From CAYRGG01 sp964423745 (lineage in GTDB: Bacteria > Pseudomonadota > Gammaproteobacteria > Competibacterales > Competibacteraceae): DNA of 64,000 nucleotides. A model generated the notes under the pieces. The model was not told the origin of the DNA, made no database searches, and worked only from the letters and a program-made list of their open reading frames with translations. This document shows, one piece after another, positions 9,762 through 18,045 of the stretch; position 1 is the first letter of the stretch; each line of letters opens with the position of its first letter. Location: contig CAYRGG010000018.1 in the NCBI GenBank assembly GCA_964423745.1, positions 9,116 through 73,115 on the forward strand. Direction: 5' to 3'. The translations under genes and the position numbers were made by a program.

Positions 9762-9998
9762 ATAAAAATTGTCAATGTTCATGAGGCGAAGACAAATCTC
9801 TCGGCCCTTTTAGCCGAGATGGAGGAGACTGGCGAAAAAGTGTTGATCTGTCGCCATGGTAAACCCATTGCTGACCTAATGCCCCATCAAAAACGCAACC
9901 GTTTGGAACCTCATCCTCAAATGGGAAAAATTCGTATCAATTATGACCCCATCGAGCCGCTTTCTGAAGACGAATGGCCGACAACGGACAGTCGGTGA
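9762..9998 (+). pseudogene. Phd/YefM-type antitoxin with ATA in place of the start codon
   Basis: The frame encodes a recognisable Phd-family antitoxin of 78 codons: KIVNVHEAKTNLSALLAEME at the N-terminus, a GKPIADL segment, and a C-terminal toxin-binding tail ending TTDSR. Where family members begin with Met, this sequence has ATA (9762-9764). An AGGA motif lies 6 nt upstream, the correct ribosome-binding spacing for that codon. An in-frame stop lies further upstream and no ATG, GTG or TTG lies between. The ATG at 9755 is in another frame and stops after nine codons; removal of one A from the A5 run would join it. Either a lost start codon or a frameshift explains this. It overlaps the following VapC remnant by GTGA. 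Confidence 0.7.
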
Positions 9999-10220
9999 TA
10001 CTCAATACCTGTGCGCTATTGTGGCTTGCCCAAGGCGACGAAAAACTGTCTGAACCGGTTCGACAGCGTATAAATACGGAGCCGGCCGTTTTCGTAACTT
10101 CCCCATATTCATGCTGATCCTCGCGACCGACTGATCATAGCCACAGCAGAACACCGCCGTATGCCTGTAGTTACCGCTGATCTTATATTCCAACAGTACG
10201 GGATAGAGGTGTTGATTTGA
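9995..10220 (+). pseudogene. VapC-like PIN toxin remnant with internal deletion
   Basis: From a GTG at 9995 the sequence encodes a PIN-domain start (VILNTCALLWLAQGDEKLSE, first catalytic Asp replaced by Asn) and stops at 10117 after 40 residues. In another frame, 10104-10220 encodes the C-terminal PIN segment, including DPRDRLIIATA and VVTADLIFQQYGIEVLI. The middle of the domain, with the conserved Glu, is missing. I infer an internal deletion of roughly 45 codons plus a frame change. The 4-nt overlap with the antitoxin is the usual operon arrangement, so this was once an intact pair. Confidence 0.75.
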
Positions 10221-10297
10221 GTTTTTAGTCCGTTGGTCAACGGTCGCCTGCTCCACCAGTAGGCTTTAAATACACATCGTATTAGAGGTTTTTAGGG

Positions 10298-10336
10298 GAG
10301 TTACTCGTTCTTAAGGAACGAAGCAACTCTTTTTTG
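10298..10336 (+). terminator. Rho-independent terminator
   Basis: A 13-14 bp stem with one mismatch and one bulge (GAGTTACTCGTTC against GAACGAAGCAACTC) closes a TTAA-containing loop and is followed by six T residues. It lies between the dead toxin gene and the oxygenase cassette, and would insulate the cassette from upstream transcription. Confidence 0.7.
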
Positions 10337-10437
10337 TACTAAATGTGGGTTACAACACTAATAAGCGAAACAGCCTTTGCTATCCTGCGAAGGGTTCAAT
10401 TAACAGCAGTCATTAAAACGGTGTTTGGATATGCTGG

Positions 10438-11505
10438 GTGTCATGCTTAGTGCGCCCAACATCGGCTGCCCTATGGGAGCTCGCTTTGATAGAAAAATCT
10501 CTCCAATCCAATCCAACGTTGGTGGGCGAAAACGCCTATCGTGACGATATTAACCAGCCTTGGGAGCAGGATAATCAAGCCTGGTGGGATTGGTATGTGA
10601 CGTTGGCTGATAACACTGATCAACCTATCGGTAAGCTTCAGGCTATGGACCCGCCACCGTCCATACCATTACCCGATGATGATGCCCTAGCCAAGGAGCT
10701 ATGCACTCCCTATCCGTTGACACCTAGCGACTGTGCGTTTTTTCGCATCAATGGTTATATTAAACTCCAGCAAGTTTTTTCCCAGGGAGCGACCCTGCGT
10801 TTGCGTCAAGAACTGGTGCGGCTGCTCAGCATAGCATTCGACACACCATTAGATGGCGCTGCCACCCAGCGTTTTTTTAGTTTGGAGATGGTCTGGTTAG
10901 ACAATCCACTCCTACGTGAATATGTGCTCAGTCCGCGGGTTGCTAAAATCGCCGCCGATCTCCTGGACGTTCCTCGGGTGCGTCTCTACCACGATAACGT
11001 GTTGTCAAAAGAACCCGGCTGTGGGCGCACTCCGTGGCACTTTGACGACCACCACTTTCCCCTGGCCACCCATGATGTGGTCACCGCGTGGATTCCCGCC
11101 CAGCCCATTCCCGTTGCCATGGGGCCTTTGGCTTTCGCCAAGCCCATTGATGTCTACAAGCTAGCGGAGTCCATCGAATTTAACAAATTCGACAAGAGCT
11201 ATGACCGCACTATCAGCAAACTTTTCCGACAGCACAACGTCGCCGTAGAGGATGGCCCCTTTGCCATGGGCGAGGTCAGCTTCCACCACAATCTGAGCTT
11301 CCATACTGCTGCGGCTAACCGCACTAAGCAAAGTCGTATTGTGTTGGCTAATACCTACTACGCAGACGGTGCCCGGGTGATCGATCAACCCACCATGGTG
11401 TCGGGGGACTGGCAGAAGTTTATGCCCGGTATAAAACCGGGGGAGGTGGCAGCCAGTAAACTGAATCCTATTTGTTGGCCGGTGGAGTCGAATCCGCATG
11501 ACTGA
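10438..11505 (+). CDS. Phytanoyl-CoA dioxygenase (PhyH) family Fe(II)/2-oxoglutarate oxygenase
   Basis: 355 residues. The PhyH fold is recognised from the iron-binding motif WHFD (H201, D203), the distal His in SFHTAAANRT (H289), and the Arg at 300 expected to bind 2-oxoglutarate. An N-terminal extension of about 90 residues is rich in Trp and precedes the core. The family hydroxylates or halogenates small molecules using O2 and 2-oxoglutarate; the residue after the iron-binding His is Phe-Asp, so the acidic ligand is present, favouring hydroxylation over halogenation. The start is GTG at 10438 with GGA upstream; a later start is possible. The next gene overlaps it by 8 nt. The substrate cannot be read from sequence. 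Confidence 0.82.
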   Translation: MSCLVRPTSAALWELALIEKSLQSNPTLVGENAYRDDINQPWEQDNQAWWDWYVTLADNTDQPIGKLQAMDPPPSIPLPDDDALAKELCTPYPLTPSDCAFFRINGYIKLQQVFSQGATLRLRQELVRLLSIAFDTPLDGAATQRFFSLEMVWLDNPLLREYVLSPRVAKIAADLLDVPRVRLYHDNVLSKEPGCGRTPWHFDDHHFPLATHDVVTAWIPAQPIPVAMGPLAFAKPIDVYKLAESIEFNKFDKSYDRTISKLFRQHNVAVEDGPFAMGEVSFHHNLSFHTAAANRTKQSRIVLANTYYADGARVIDQPTMVSGDWQKFMPGIKPGEVAASKLNPICWPVESNPHD

Positions 11506-12334
11506 TACGTTTCAACGCAGTTGTGATCACTGGAGTGAAGCAAAACAGCGGGAGATGGAAGACTTCTACGCTCTTGCATCGGTGGATTATCGTCACTTGG
11601 CGCAAGCCCTGGATTGGCAAGCTTGGTTGATAGCACAACAAGCACGAGCCGTCGGGCGTCCACTGCGGCTGTTGGATGTGGCCTGTGGCTCTGGCAAATT
11701 TCCCGCCGCCCTGGGTCGCTATGCCGACGTGACGCCTGATGCGGTTTCATCCATCGACTATGGGTTGCTCGACCCGTCCGCTTTCTCCATTGTCCAAGCC
11801 CGCCAAGCGCTATCCGCACCTTTTATGGCGGGGAAGGAGTACCAGACCACCTTGCAAGCGCTGGATTGCCCCCGTGGCGCATTTGATATCGTCTGGGCAA
11901 CCCATGCCCTATACGCGCTACCGGTAACGGAACTGCAAGCAGGGCTTAAGCGGTTTATGCACGCCCTTAAGGGTATAGGTTTTATCGCCCATGCCTGTGA
12001 AGACTCTCACTATCTGCGCTTTTATCGCCATTTTCTTGAAGCTTTTTACAAGGGCCAAGGTACACCCTACACTAGCGCTGAACAGATTATGGTCACGTTG
12101 AAGAGTATGAGCGTGACCTTTGAAGCCCGCGAGATTACCTATGAAAATGGCGCACCGGACACTCAGCGACACCAGGTGCAGGGTTATCTGCAACGCTGCG
12201 TATTCGACGATTCGGTGAGTTTGGATGACATGTTGACGAACCCTATTACCGGTGACTATCTAGCTACCTGTCGGCACGCTGGTGAGTGGCGCTTTTCGCA
12301 GCGCGTTATGTTGATCTTTATCGATAATCTGTGA
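11498..12334 (+). CDS. Class I SAM-dependent methyltransferase
   Basis: 278 residues. SAM motif I is LLDVACGSGKFPAAL near residue 55. A DYGLLDPS segment follows and then FDIVWATHALYALP, the usual motif II region. The layout resembles histamine N-methyltransferase-like enzymes (small-molecule N-methyltransferases), but this is only a resemblance by eye. The start overlaps the oxygenase stop by 8 nt, so the two proteins are probably made together. The gene belongs to a four-gene block with an MFS transporter and a second methyltransferase. Confidence 0.8.
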   Translation: MTDTFQRSCDHWSEAKQREMEDFYALASVDYRHLAQALDWQAWLIAQQARAVGRPLRLLDVACGSGKFPAALGRYADVTPDAVSSIDYGLLDPSAFSIVQARQALSAPFMAGKEYQTTLQALDCPRGAFDIVWATHALYALPVTELQAGLKRFMHALKGIGFIAHACEDSHYLRFYRHFLEAFYKGQGTPYTSAEQIMVTLKSMSVTFEAREITYENGAPDTQRHQVQGYLQRCVFDDSVSLDDMLTNPITGDYLATCRHAGEWRFSQRVMLIFIDNL

Positions 12335-12367
12335 GACTGCCGCTTTTTTCGTTTCACCCGGTTTTTT

Positions 12368-13615
12368 ATGATTGCTTATCGCTTTTTGCGTCAAGCTGGA
12401 CCGGCTCTGGGTTTTGGTTTTTTGCTGGCCCTTGGCTCGAGTGTCGGTCAGACCTATTTTATTTCCCTGTTTGCTGGCGAGTTAAAGGCTGAACTGGGTC
12501 TAAGCCATGGGGATTTTGGTGGTTTATACACCCTTGCCACCATGGCCAGTGCTGGGCTTTTAGTGTGGTTGGGTAAGTTTGCGGATCGCTGCGATCTGAT
12601 CGGGTTAAGTGTATTGACTTTGGCGATGTTAGCGGGTGTTGCGTTGCTAATGGCAAGCGTTGCGTCGATAGTGTGGCTCACGGTAGCGTTATTTGGCTTG
12701 CGTTTAGGTGGCCAAGGGATGCTGAGTCATCTAGCGATGACCGCCATGGGGCGTTGGTTTGTGCAGCAGCGGGGCCAAGCATTGAGTGTGGCGATGCTGG
12801 GTTTTCCCCTGGGCGAGGCGCTATTTCCAGCGTTGGTTGCCCTGTTGTTGGGTCTGCTGACCTGGCGGCAGGTGTGGGTGGGGGCGGCTTTGGGACTGGC
12901 ACTGATCATCATGCCAGTGCTGCTATGGCTAGGGTGTCAGGTGCGGCGGCGGAGACTGGATCAGCCTGACCCGCAGTTGTCACATAAGCATGACCAGAAA
13001 ACGGTATCCTGGACACGGCAGCAGGTATTAAGGGATGGCCGTTTTTATGGGTTACTGCCAGGGTTGTTAGCACCACCTTTTATCATTACCGGGGTCCTCT
13101 TTCACCAGGTCCATCTGGTGGAGACGAAGGCATGGACCCTGACGGGTTTTACTGCCAGCTATCCCCTCTATGCGGGTAGTGCGACGCTGGTGGCATTGGC
13201 TTTGGGATGGTTGGTGGATCGCTATAGCGCAGTGCAAATACTGCCCTTTTACTTGTTGCCACTGGCCATAGGGCTCGGGCTGCTGGGCAGTAGCGATGCG
13301 CTGCTGGTGGCACCGGTATTTATGGCATTGTTGGGTTGTACCGCAGGTGGGGCAACTCTCGTTTTGGGGGCGTTATGGGCGGAGCTTTACGGTACCACCC
13401 ACTTGGGTGCGATTCGCGCCTTGACCATGGCGTTGTTGGTATTAGCGACAGCGATTGCGCCAGGGGCGATGGGTTGGCTCATTGACCAGGGTGTTACGTT
13501 AGATCTGCAGTTTAAATTGATGGCCGTTTATACCCTGGCATGTGCCCTAAGTTTTGCGTTGCTGTTGCCTTGCTTAAGTAAACACCGTTCACCGCCCATG
13601 CTGGTTTCTCGTTAG
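12368..13615 (+). CDS. MFS transporter
   Basis: 415 residues, almost entirely hydrophobic, with about twelve membrane helices and a basic central loop near 195-225 (RRRRLDQPD). The loop between helices 2 and 3 carries the MFS-like GKFADRCD motif, and the equivalent in the C-terminal half is GWLVDRYS, the two repeats typical of the major facilitator superfamily. It lies 33 nt after the methyltransferase gene. In this context it may export the product of the oxygenase and methyltransferases, or import their substrate. Nothing in the sequence fixes the substrate. Confidence 0.87.
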   Translation: MIAYRFLRQAGPALGFGFLLALGSSVGQTYFISLFAGELKAELGLSHGDFGGLYTLATMASAGLLVWLGKFADRCDLIGLSVLTLAMLAGVALLMASVASIVWLTVALFGLRLGGQGMLSHLAMTAMGRWFVQQRGQALSVAMLGFPLGEALFPALVALLLGLLTWRQVWVGAALGLALIIMPVLLWLGCQVRRRRLDQPDPQLSHKHDQKTVSWTRQQVLRDGRFYGLLPGLLAPPFIITGVLFHQVHLVETKAWTLTGFTASYPLYAGSATLVALALGWLVDRYSAVQILPFYLLPLAIGLGLLGSSDALLVAPVFMALLGCTAGGATLVLGALWAELYGTTHLGAIRALTMALLVLATAIAPGAMGWLIDQGVTLDLQFKLMAVYTLACALSFALLLPCLSKHRSPPMLVSR

Positions 13616-13668
13616 CGCGGACCAAACACATTTTCTTTGTTTATTTATTTATTTATGGATACTTGGCT

Positions 13669-14589
13669 ATGACGCACGAATATGTCAACGTGAACACCCG
13701 CTGGGCGCAACGATTACAGTGCGGTGAACAGCCCAACGAGACGGATCTGCGCGAGCATCTGTTGGCGGTCCATCAGCGTCATGCTGGTTTTACTGAGTCT
13801 TGTGCTGGGCGTTGTCGCGACGCCAGGGGACGCAATAGCTACGAATGGTTGGCAGAGACTATAGATCCAAGTCGCCATCGACAGGTCTTGGATTTGGCCT
13901 GTGGTAGCGGCGTCTTAACTGCCCTATGCCATCAGCGCTATGCTGGACAAATGGCTTTTATCGGCGTGGACATGAGTGCCCATGAGCTGCTGTTGGCACG
14001 CCAGCGGATACCCGATGAGACGGTAATATTTCATCGGGGATTAGCCCAGGAAATGGACTTTATCCCTGATGCAAGTATCGATGTGGTGCTCTGTCACTGG
14101 GCATTACCCTTAATGGATCCGTTACAGCCGGTATTGGATGAAGTACGCCGCGTGTTGCGTCCTGGTGGTGTGTTTGCTGCCATCGTAGATGGCGATTTGG
14201 CAGCAGCACCGGGTTATGGCGAGTTGCACCATCTCATCTACGGCTGGGTGCAGCAGGAATATCCCAGCTATGGCACTATTGAATTGGGTGACACACGGGT
14301 GCGCACAACAGCAGCCCTAGAGGAACTGGTGCAGGCAGTGTTTGACGATGCCCAGGTGCAGATTGAGCCAGCTGTGGTAAGCTTGCACGCTGCCCCGGAT
14401 ACCCTGGCGCGGGAGGCGGCCGGTTTTTTTTATGCCTCGTTTGTGCTGTCGGCATCAGTCCATGCCCAGATGCTTAGCGAGCTAGAAGCCTTATTCACCG
14501 CCCAAAAGTTAAACGGTCAAAGTCGTTTTGCCATGCCCATCAATCGACTTTTGGTGCGACAGCCCCCCGATGATTCTGTATCAACCTAA
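13669..14589 (+). CDS. Class I SAM-dependent methyltransferase
   Basis: 306 residues from the ATG at 13669; a TTG two codons earlier is possible. Motif I is VLDLACGSGVLTALC near 75, followed by the acidic FIGVDMS, IDVVLCHWALPLM, and the post-motif segment VRRVLRPGGVFAAIVDGD. An N-terminal region of about 55 residues contains a Cys/Arg-rich stretch (ESCAGRCRDARGRNSY). It is not closely similar to the methyltransferase at 11498, so the cassette has two distinct methyl-transfer steps or acceptors. It ends the block; deaD begins 68 bp later with its own ribosome-binding site. Confidence 0.82.
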   Translation: MTHEYVNVNTRWAQRLQCGEQPNETDLREHLLAVHQRHAGFTESCAGRCRDARGRNSYEWLAETIDPSRHRQVLDLACGSGVLTALCHQRYAGQMAFIGVDMSAHELLLARQRIPDETVIFHRGLAQEMDFIPDASIDVVLCHWALPLMDPLQPVLDEVRRVLRPGGVFAAIVDGDLAAAPGYGELHHLIYGWVQQEYPSYGTIELGDTRVRTTAALEELVQAVFDDAQVQIEPAVVSLHAAPDTLAREAAGFFYASFVLSASVHAQMLSELEALFTAQKLNGQSRFAMPINRLLVRQPPDDSVST

Positions 14590-14657
14590 AAGGGCTTCAG
14601 GGCATCTTGCGCAGATAAGATTAAGTATGGTGTTTGTTATATTTTTAGGTGATTTGA

Positions 14658-16370
14658 ATGTCCGCGACTACTGTAGTGTCTTTCCAAGATCTCACACTTG
14701 CTGAACCGATAATTAGAGTGTTGGATGATGTTGGTTATGAAAACCCCACCCCCATCCAAGCCCAAACCATTCCGCCGTTGCTGGAAGGGCGAGATATTAT
14801 CGGTCAGGCCCAAACCGGCACCGGCAAAACAGCTGCTTTTGCACTGCCCATACTCTCCCATCTGGATACTGCTAATCATCGGCCCCAAGCGCTGGTGTTA
14901 GCCCCCACCCGCGAGCTGGCGCTTCAGGTCGCGGAAGCCTTCCAGGAATATGGCAAGTATCTTGACGGATTTCATGTGCTGCCCATCTACGGTGGTCAAA
15001 GCTACCAGATTCAGCTTAAACAGCTCAGACGAGTCGCTCATGTGGTGGTGGGTACCCCAGGGCGCGTCATTGACCACATCAAGCGCGGTACCCTAGCCCT
15101 TGAGGACGTCAAATTTTTAGTGCTGGACGAAGCCGATGAAATGCTGCGCATGGGATTTATCGACGATGTGGAATGGATCATAGGCCAAACCCCAGACCAG
15201 CGGCAGATTGCCTTGTTTTCAGCAACGATGCCCCAGGCGATCCGCAAAATCGCCCAGCGGCACCTAAACAATCCCATAGAAATTTCTATTAAAGCCAAGA
15301 CCAAAACCGCAGATACCATTCGCCAGCGTTTTTGGTCCGTGAGCGGTTACCACAAGCTCGATGCCCTCACCCGTCTATTGGAAGTGGAAGACTTTGACGG
15401 CATGATCGTGTTTGTGCGCACCAAAGTGGCCACCTTAGAACTGGCTACCAAACTAGAGGCGCGCGGTTACAACACAGCGCCATTGAGTGGCGATGTGCCA
15501 CAAAATCAGCGGGAGCACACGGTGGAGCGGCTTAGAAAAGGCGGGCTAGATATTTTAGTGGCTACGGATGTAGCCGCCAGGGGTCTGGACGTGGAGCGTA
15601 TTAGCCATGTGATCAACTATGATATGCCCCATGACCCGGAAGCCTATGTCCATCGGATTGGTCGGACCGGTCGGGCAGGGCGTAAGGGAGAGGCGATCTT
15701 GTTTGTCACCCCGCGGGAAAAGCATCTGCTCAATACCTTGGAACGCTCTACCAAGCAAAAAATCGAGCCTATGGAAATGCCCTCTACCGAGATGGTCAAT
15801 AATCAGCGTATCGCTCGCTTTAAACAACAGATTACCGATACCTTGGCCAAGGAAAACAGCGAGTTTTTTGTACGACTGCTTGAGCACTACGAGCAAGAAC
15901 ACAACGTACCCGCCATCGAAATCGCCGGAGCGCTGGCTAAGCTGTTGCAAGGGGATGAGCCATTGCTCTTGGAAGAGAAGGCGGCGCCCCAACGGCGCGG
16001 GCGGGAGCGCGACATTACACCTGGTGCAAGCGTCGGCATGGAGCGATTTCGAGTGGAAGTGGGCCACAATCATCGGGTGAAACCGGGTCATATTGTCGGG
16101 GCCATTATCAATGAGACAGGTATTGCTAACCATCGCATTGGTCGTATTACCATCCACGATGACCACAGTATAGTGGACTTACCAGTAGGTATCCCTCGGG
16201 AAACTTTTGAACTACTTAGGCGGGTATCAGTATTGGGTCATCCCATGAATATTTCTAGTCTCGGCAAATCCCAGGGTGATAGTGGTTGGCGAGAAAAGCG
16301 CACACCTAAACCTCGTCGCAAAAGCAATGCGGCCAGTCCGCCTTCAAAAAAGAAACGGCAAGTAGGGTAG
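14658..16370 (+). CDS. deaD: DEAD-box RNA helicase DeaD/CsdA
   Basis: 570 residues with every DEAD-box motif: Q motif (TPIQAQTIP), AQTGTGKT (51-58), PTRELAL, GG, TPGRV, DEAD (157-160), SAT, and HRIGRTGRAGR. The C-terminal part holds a helical dimerisation-like stretch and a DbpA-type RNA-binding domain (VGHNHRVKPGHIVGAIINETGI), then a basic tail. This is the DeaD subgroup, which unwinds structured RNA in ribosome assembly and mRNA decay, often during cold. It is somewhat shorter than the E. coli protein (629 residues). AGGTGA precedes the ATG by 5 nt. Confidence 0.93.
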   Translation: MSATTVVSFQDLTLAEPIIRVLDDVGYENPTPIQAQTIPPLLEGRDIIGQAQTGTGKTAAFALPILSHLDTANHRPQALVLAPTRELALQVAEAFQEYGKYLDGFHVLPIYGGQSYQIQLKQLRRVAHVVVGTPGRVIDHIKRGTLALEDVKFLVLDEADEMLRMGFIDDVEWIIGQTPDQRQIALFSATMPQAIRKIAQRHLNNPIEISIKAKTKTADTIRQRFWSVSGYHKLDALTRLLEVEDFDGMIVFVRTKVATLELATKLEARGYNTAPLSGDVPQNQREHTVERLRKGGLDILVATDVAARGLDVERISHVINYDMPHDPEAYVHRIGRTGRAGRKGEAILFVTPREKHLLNTLERSTKQKIEPMEMPSTEMVNNQRIARFKQQITDTLAKENSEFFVRLLEHYEQEHNVPAIEIAGALAKLLQGDEPLLLEEKAAPQRRGRERDITPGASVGMERFRVEVGHNHRVKPGHIVGAIINETGIANHRIGRITIHDDHSIVDLPVGIPRETFELLRRVSVLGHPMNISSLGKSQGDSGWREKRTPKPRRKSNAASPPSKKKRQVG

Positions 16371-16451
16371 TTTAAAAGGGCATGAGTCCGCAAACGACCA
16401 TTTAGATAGTTTGGAGAAATGGGGTTAGATGATGTGCTGGGCAGGTTTATT

Positions 16452-16482
16452 GCATAGGTTTAAGGTGTAGATAAACCTATGC
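16452..16482. repeat. Perfect 11-bp hairpin downstream of deaD
   Basis: GCATAGGTTTA and TAAACCTATGC form a perfect 11-bp stem around a 9-nt loop, 81 bp after the deaD stop. No T-run follows on either strand, so it is not a standard intrinsic terminator. It may stabilise the 3' end of the deaD mRNA or mark an AT-rich junction. The rest of 16371-16678 holds nothing I can identify. Confidence 0.6.
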
Positions 16483-16678
16483 TACGACGATGCAAAAACT
16501 ATCTACTTCTACGCCTGAAAAACCCTACTACAGCGAGACAATAAGCTGTTTTTAAGCAATACGATGTTGTTGTGACATTGAAACTAACCCGTGACGCCTT
16601 AATGCTGACAAGGCGTAAAAATAAAGTCAAAATTATGACAATTTTGGTTTTGAATGCTCTAAATAAAGGATAGGATAA

Positions 16679-16834
16679 ATGAAATTCTTTGAAGGGATAT
16701 CTGTATTTTTAATCGTATTATTATTCGTGACCTTTGTTATTACTAGCGTTTTTGTAAGAATAAACTACGAAAATGTAACCAATAAAATAAAAAGAAAGGT
16801 GGAATATAAAAGCAAAACGCTTATTTCTAATTGA
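16679..16834 (+). CDS. Small single-pass membrane protein, 51 aa
   Basis: An ATG at 16679 follows a strong AAGGATAGG ribosome-binding site and opens a 51-residue frame. The first half is one hydrophobic helix (ISVFLIVLLFVTFVITSVFV) and the second half is basic (NKIKRKVEYKSK), the layout of a small inner-membrane protein with a cytoplasmic tail. It lies in an AT-rich patch before hicBA, about 90 bp upstream of hicB. I recognise no family. The Shine-Dalgarno sequence and amphipathic layout argue that it is real. Confidence 0.5.
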   Translation: MKFFEGISVFLIVLLFVTFVITSVFVRINYENVTNKIKRKVEYKSKTLISN

Positions 16835-16926
16835 ATGAAAGTTTGCTAAGACATTTTAAGTCAGTGTAAGTAGTTTGCTAGGCAAGAAAACAGGTCGTAC
16901 AGTTATTAATTAAGGTATGTGTAATT

Positions 16927-17139
16927 ATGAAAGCAGAATTCACAGCTATTATTAAAAAGGATGGCGATTGGTGGATTGGCTGGATTGAAGAAATTCCAGG
17001 GGCTAATGCACAGGAAAGAAGTAAAGATGAACTGATACTTAGTCTCAGGGAAGCAGCTAAGGATATTTTAGAAATTCATCGCCAAGCAGCCATAAAGGAG
17101 GCTCAAAAAGACTTTGAAGAAATACCGCTCGTTATATGA
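16927..17139 (+). CDS. hicB: HicB-family antitoxin, short form
   Basis: 70 residues with the partly degraded RNase H-like HicB fold: FTAIIKKDGDWWIGWIEEIPGANAQERSKDELILSLREAAKDILE. It has no C-terminal DNA-binding domain, so it belongs to the short HicB group, and autoregulation may need another factor. HicB neutralises the HicA mRNA interferase by direct binding. The hicA start overlaps the hicB stop (ATGA), in the hicB-first order. AT content is higher than in the flanking genes, as is common for acquired toxin-antitoxin pairs. Confidence 0.85.
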   Translation: MKAEFTAIIKKDGDWWIGWIEEIPGANAQERSKDELILSLREAAKDILEIHRQAAIKEAQKDFEEIPLVI

Positions 17140-17321
17140 AGAGGAGTCAATTAATTCGACACTTGTCAGCGAACAACTGTGAGTTATTGAGAGAGGGATC
17201 CCGACATTCGATTTGGAAAAACACTGTAACAGGAAAAGTAACGGCAGTTCCACGACACAACGAGATAAAGGATTTGATGGCCCGTAAAATTTGCAAAGAC
17301 CTTGATATTGATATGACATGA
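17136..17321 (+). CDS. hicA: HicA-family mRNA interferase toxin
   Basis: 61 residues with the double-stranded RNA-binding-like fold of HicA: KRSQLIRHLSANNCELLREGSRHSIWKN, containing the catalytic His (H24) in the GSRH motif, then a VPRHNEIKDLMARKICKDLDI helix. HicA cleaves mRNA until neutralised by HicB. It is complete, with no missing core residue, so the pair is likely functional, unlike the dead Phd/VapC pair 7 kb upstream. It is translationally coupled to hicB. Confidence 0.86.
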   Translation: MKRSQLIRHLSANNCELLREGSRHSIWKNTVTGKVTAVPRHNEIKDLMARKICKDLDIDMT

Positions 17322-17424
17322 CTGCCTTAACAACAGCTTCAACCGGACCGGGTTTCTCACTAGCTATTCAAAGCAGGCCGGTTAAGTGGAGTTTGTTAAA
17401 GTAGTTGATGCATCAAATAGATAA

Positions 17425-18033
17425 ATGACTATAAAGATTGTTACCGTCGCGGGAAAAAATCTAAAAGCTTATATTCCAGATCTAGCGCGTTTGCGTATTA
17501 CCGTATTTCGTGAATACCCTTATCTCTACGATGGCACTGAAGCTTACGAAAAGGATTATTTGCAAACCTATATGGCTTCTGGTTCAGCCATGGCGGTGCT
17601 GGCCTTTGATGGCGATCACGTTATCGGTGCCTCCACGGGGATTCCCATGGCGGACGAAACCGCAGAGTTTAAGCAACCTTTTATCGAGAGCGGCATCAAT
17701 CCAGAAACACTGTTTTACTGTGGTGAGTCGGTCTTACTGCCACACTACCGTGGTCGTGGAATCTACAAGCGGTTTTTTTCAGAGCGAGAAAACTATGCGC
17801 GGTCCTTAGGTTCTGTTGAAAAGAGCTGTTTCTGTACCGTTGTAAGACCAGACAATCATCCCCTTAAGCTGGAAGGTTACACGCCGCTGGATGCGGTCTG
17901 GAAACATTTTGGCTACCAGCCGAGAGCAGATCTCATAACCCATTATCCTTGGAAGGATATCGATCAGACACAATCCACCGATCATCCCATGCTGTTTTGG
18001 ATTAAAAGATTAGAGTTAATTACGGGGTCATAG
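17425..18033 (+). CDS. GNAT family N-acetyltransferase, copy 1
   Basis: 202 residues. The acetyl-CoA binding motif A is GESVLLPHYRGRGIYKRFF near 115, containing the R-G-x-G phosphate-binding turn. By hand alignment it is about 80% identical to the GNAT at 20115, with differences concentrated in the first 15 residues and scattered surface positions. GNAT enzymes move acetyl groups to amines; no substrate can be assigned. A perfect hairpin overlaps its stop codon. It lies downstream of hicBA but has its own 100-bp leader. Confidence 0.85.
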   Translation: MTIKIVTVAGKNLKAYIPDLARLRITVFREYPYLYDGTEAYEKDYLQTYMASGSAMAVLAFDGDHVIGASTGIPMADETAEFKQPFIESGINPETLFYCGESVLLPHYRGRGIYKRFFSERENYARSLGSVEKSCFCTVVRPDNHPLKLEGYTPLDAVWKHFGYQPRADLITHYPWKDIDQTQSTDHPMLFWIKRLELITGS

Positions 18034-18045
18034 ATGTATGACCCC
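18024..18045. repeat. Perfect hairpin overlapping the GNAT stop codon
   Basis: GGGGTCAT and ATGACCCC form an 8-bp perfect stem with a 6-nt loop; the TAG stop codon of the GNAT gene straddles stem and loop. No T-run follows, so it is not a clear intrinsic terminator. It may protect the mRNA 3' end. Confidence 0.55.

Noticed and set aside
9755..9784. ATG at 9755 as the true start of the Phd-like antitoxin
   Set aside because: It is out of frame with the antitoxin and reaches a stop after nine codons; it would need deletion of one A from the A5 run.
10002..10256. 84-residue minus-strand frame opposite the VapC remnant
   Set aside because: The plus strand encodes a recognisable PIN domain over the same bases, so the reverse frame is a shadow.
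10298..10336. Terminator stem as a collapsed copy of the dispersed repeat
   Set aside because: CTCGTTC/GAACGA resembles an arm, but a T-run and lack of the core make terminator the better call.
15555..16166. 203-residue minus-strand frame within deaD
   Set aside because: It lies fully opposite well-conserved helicase motifs and has no family resemblance.
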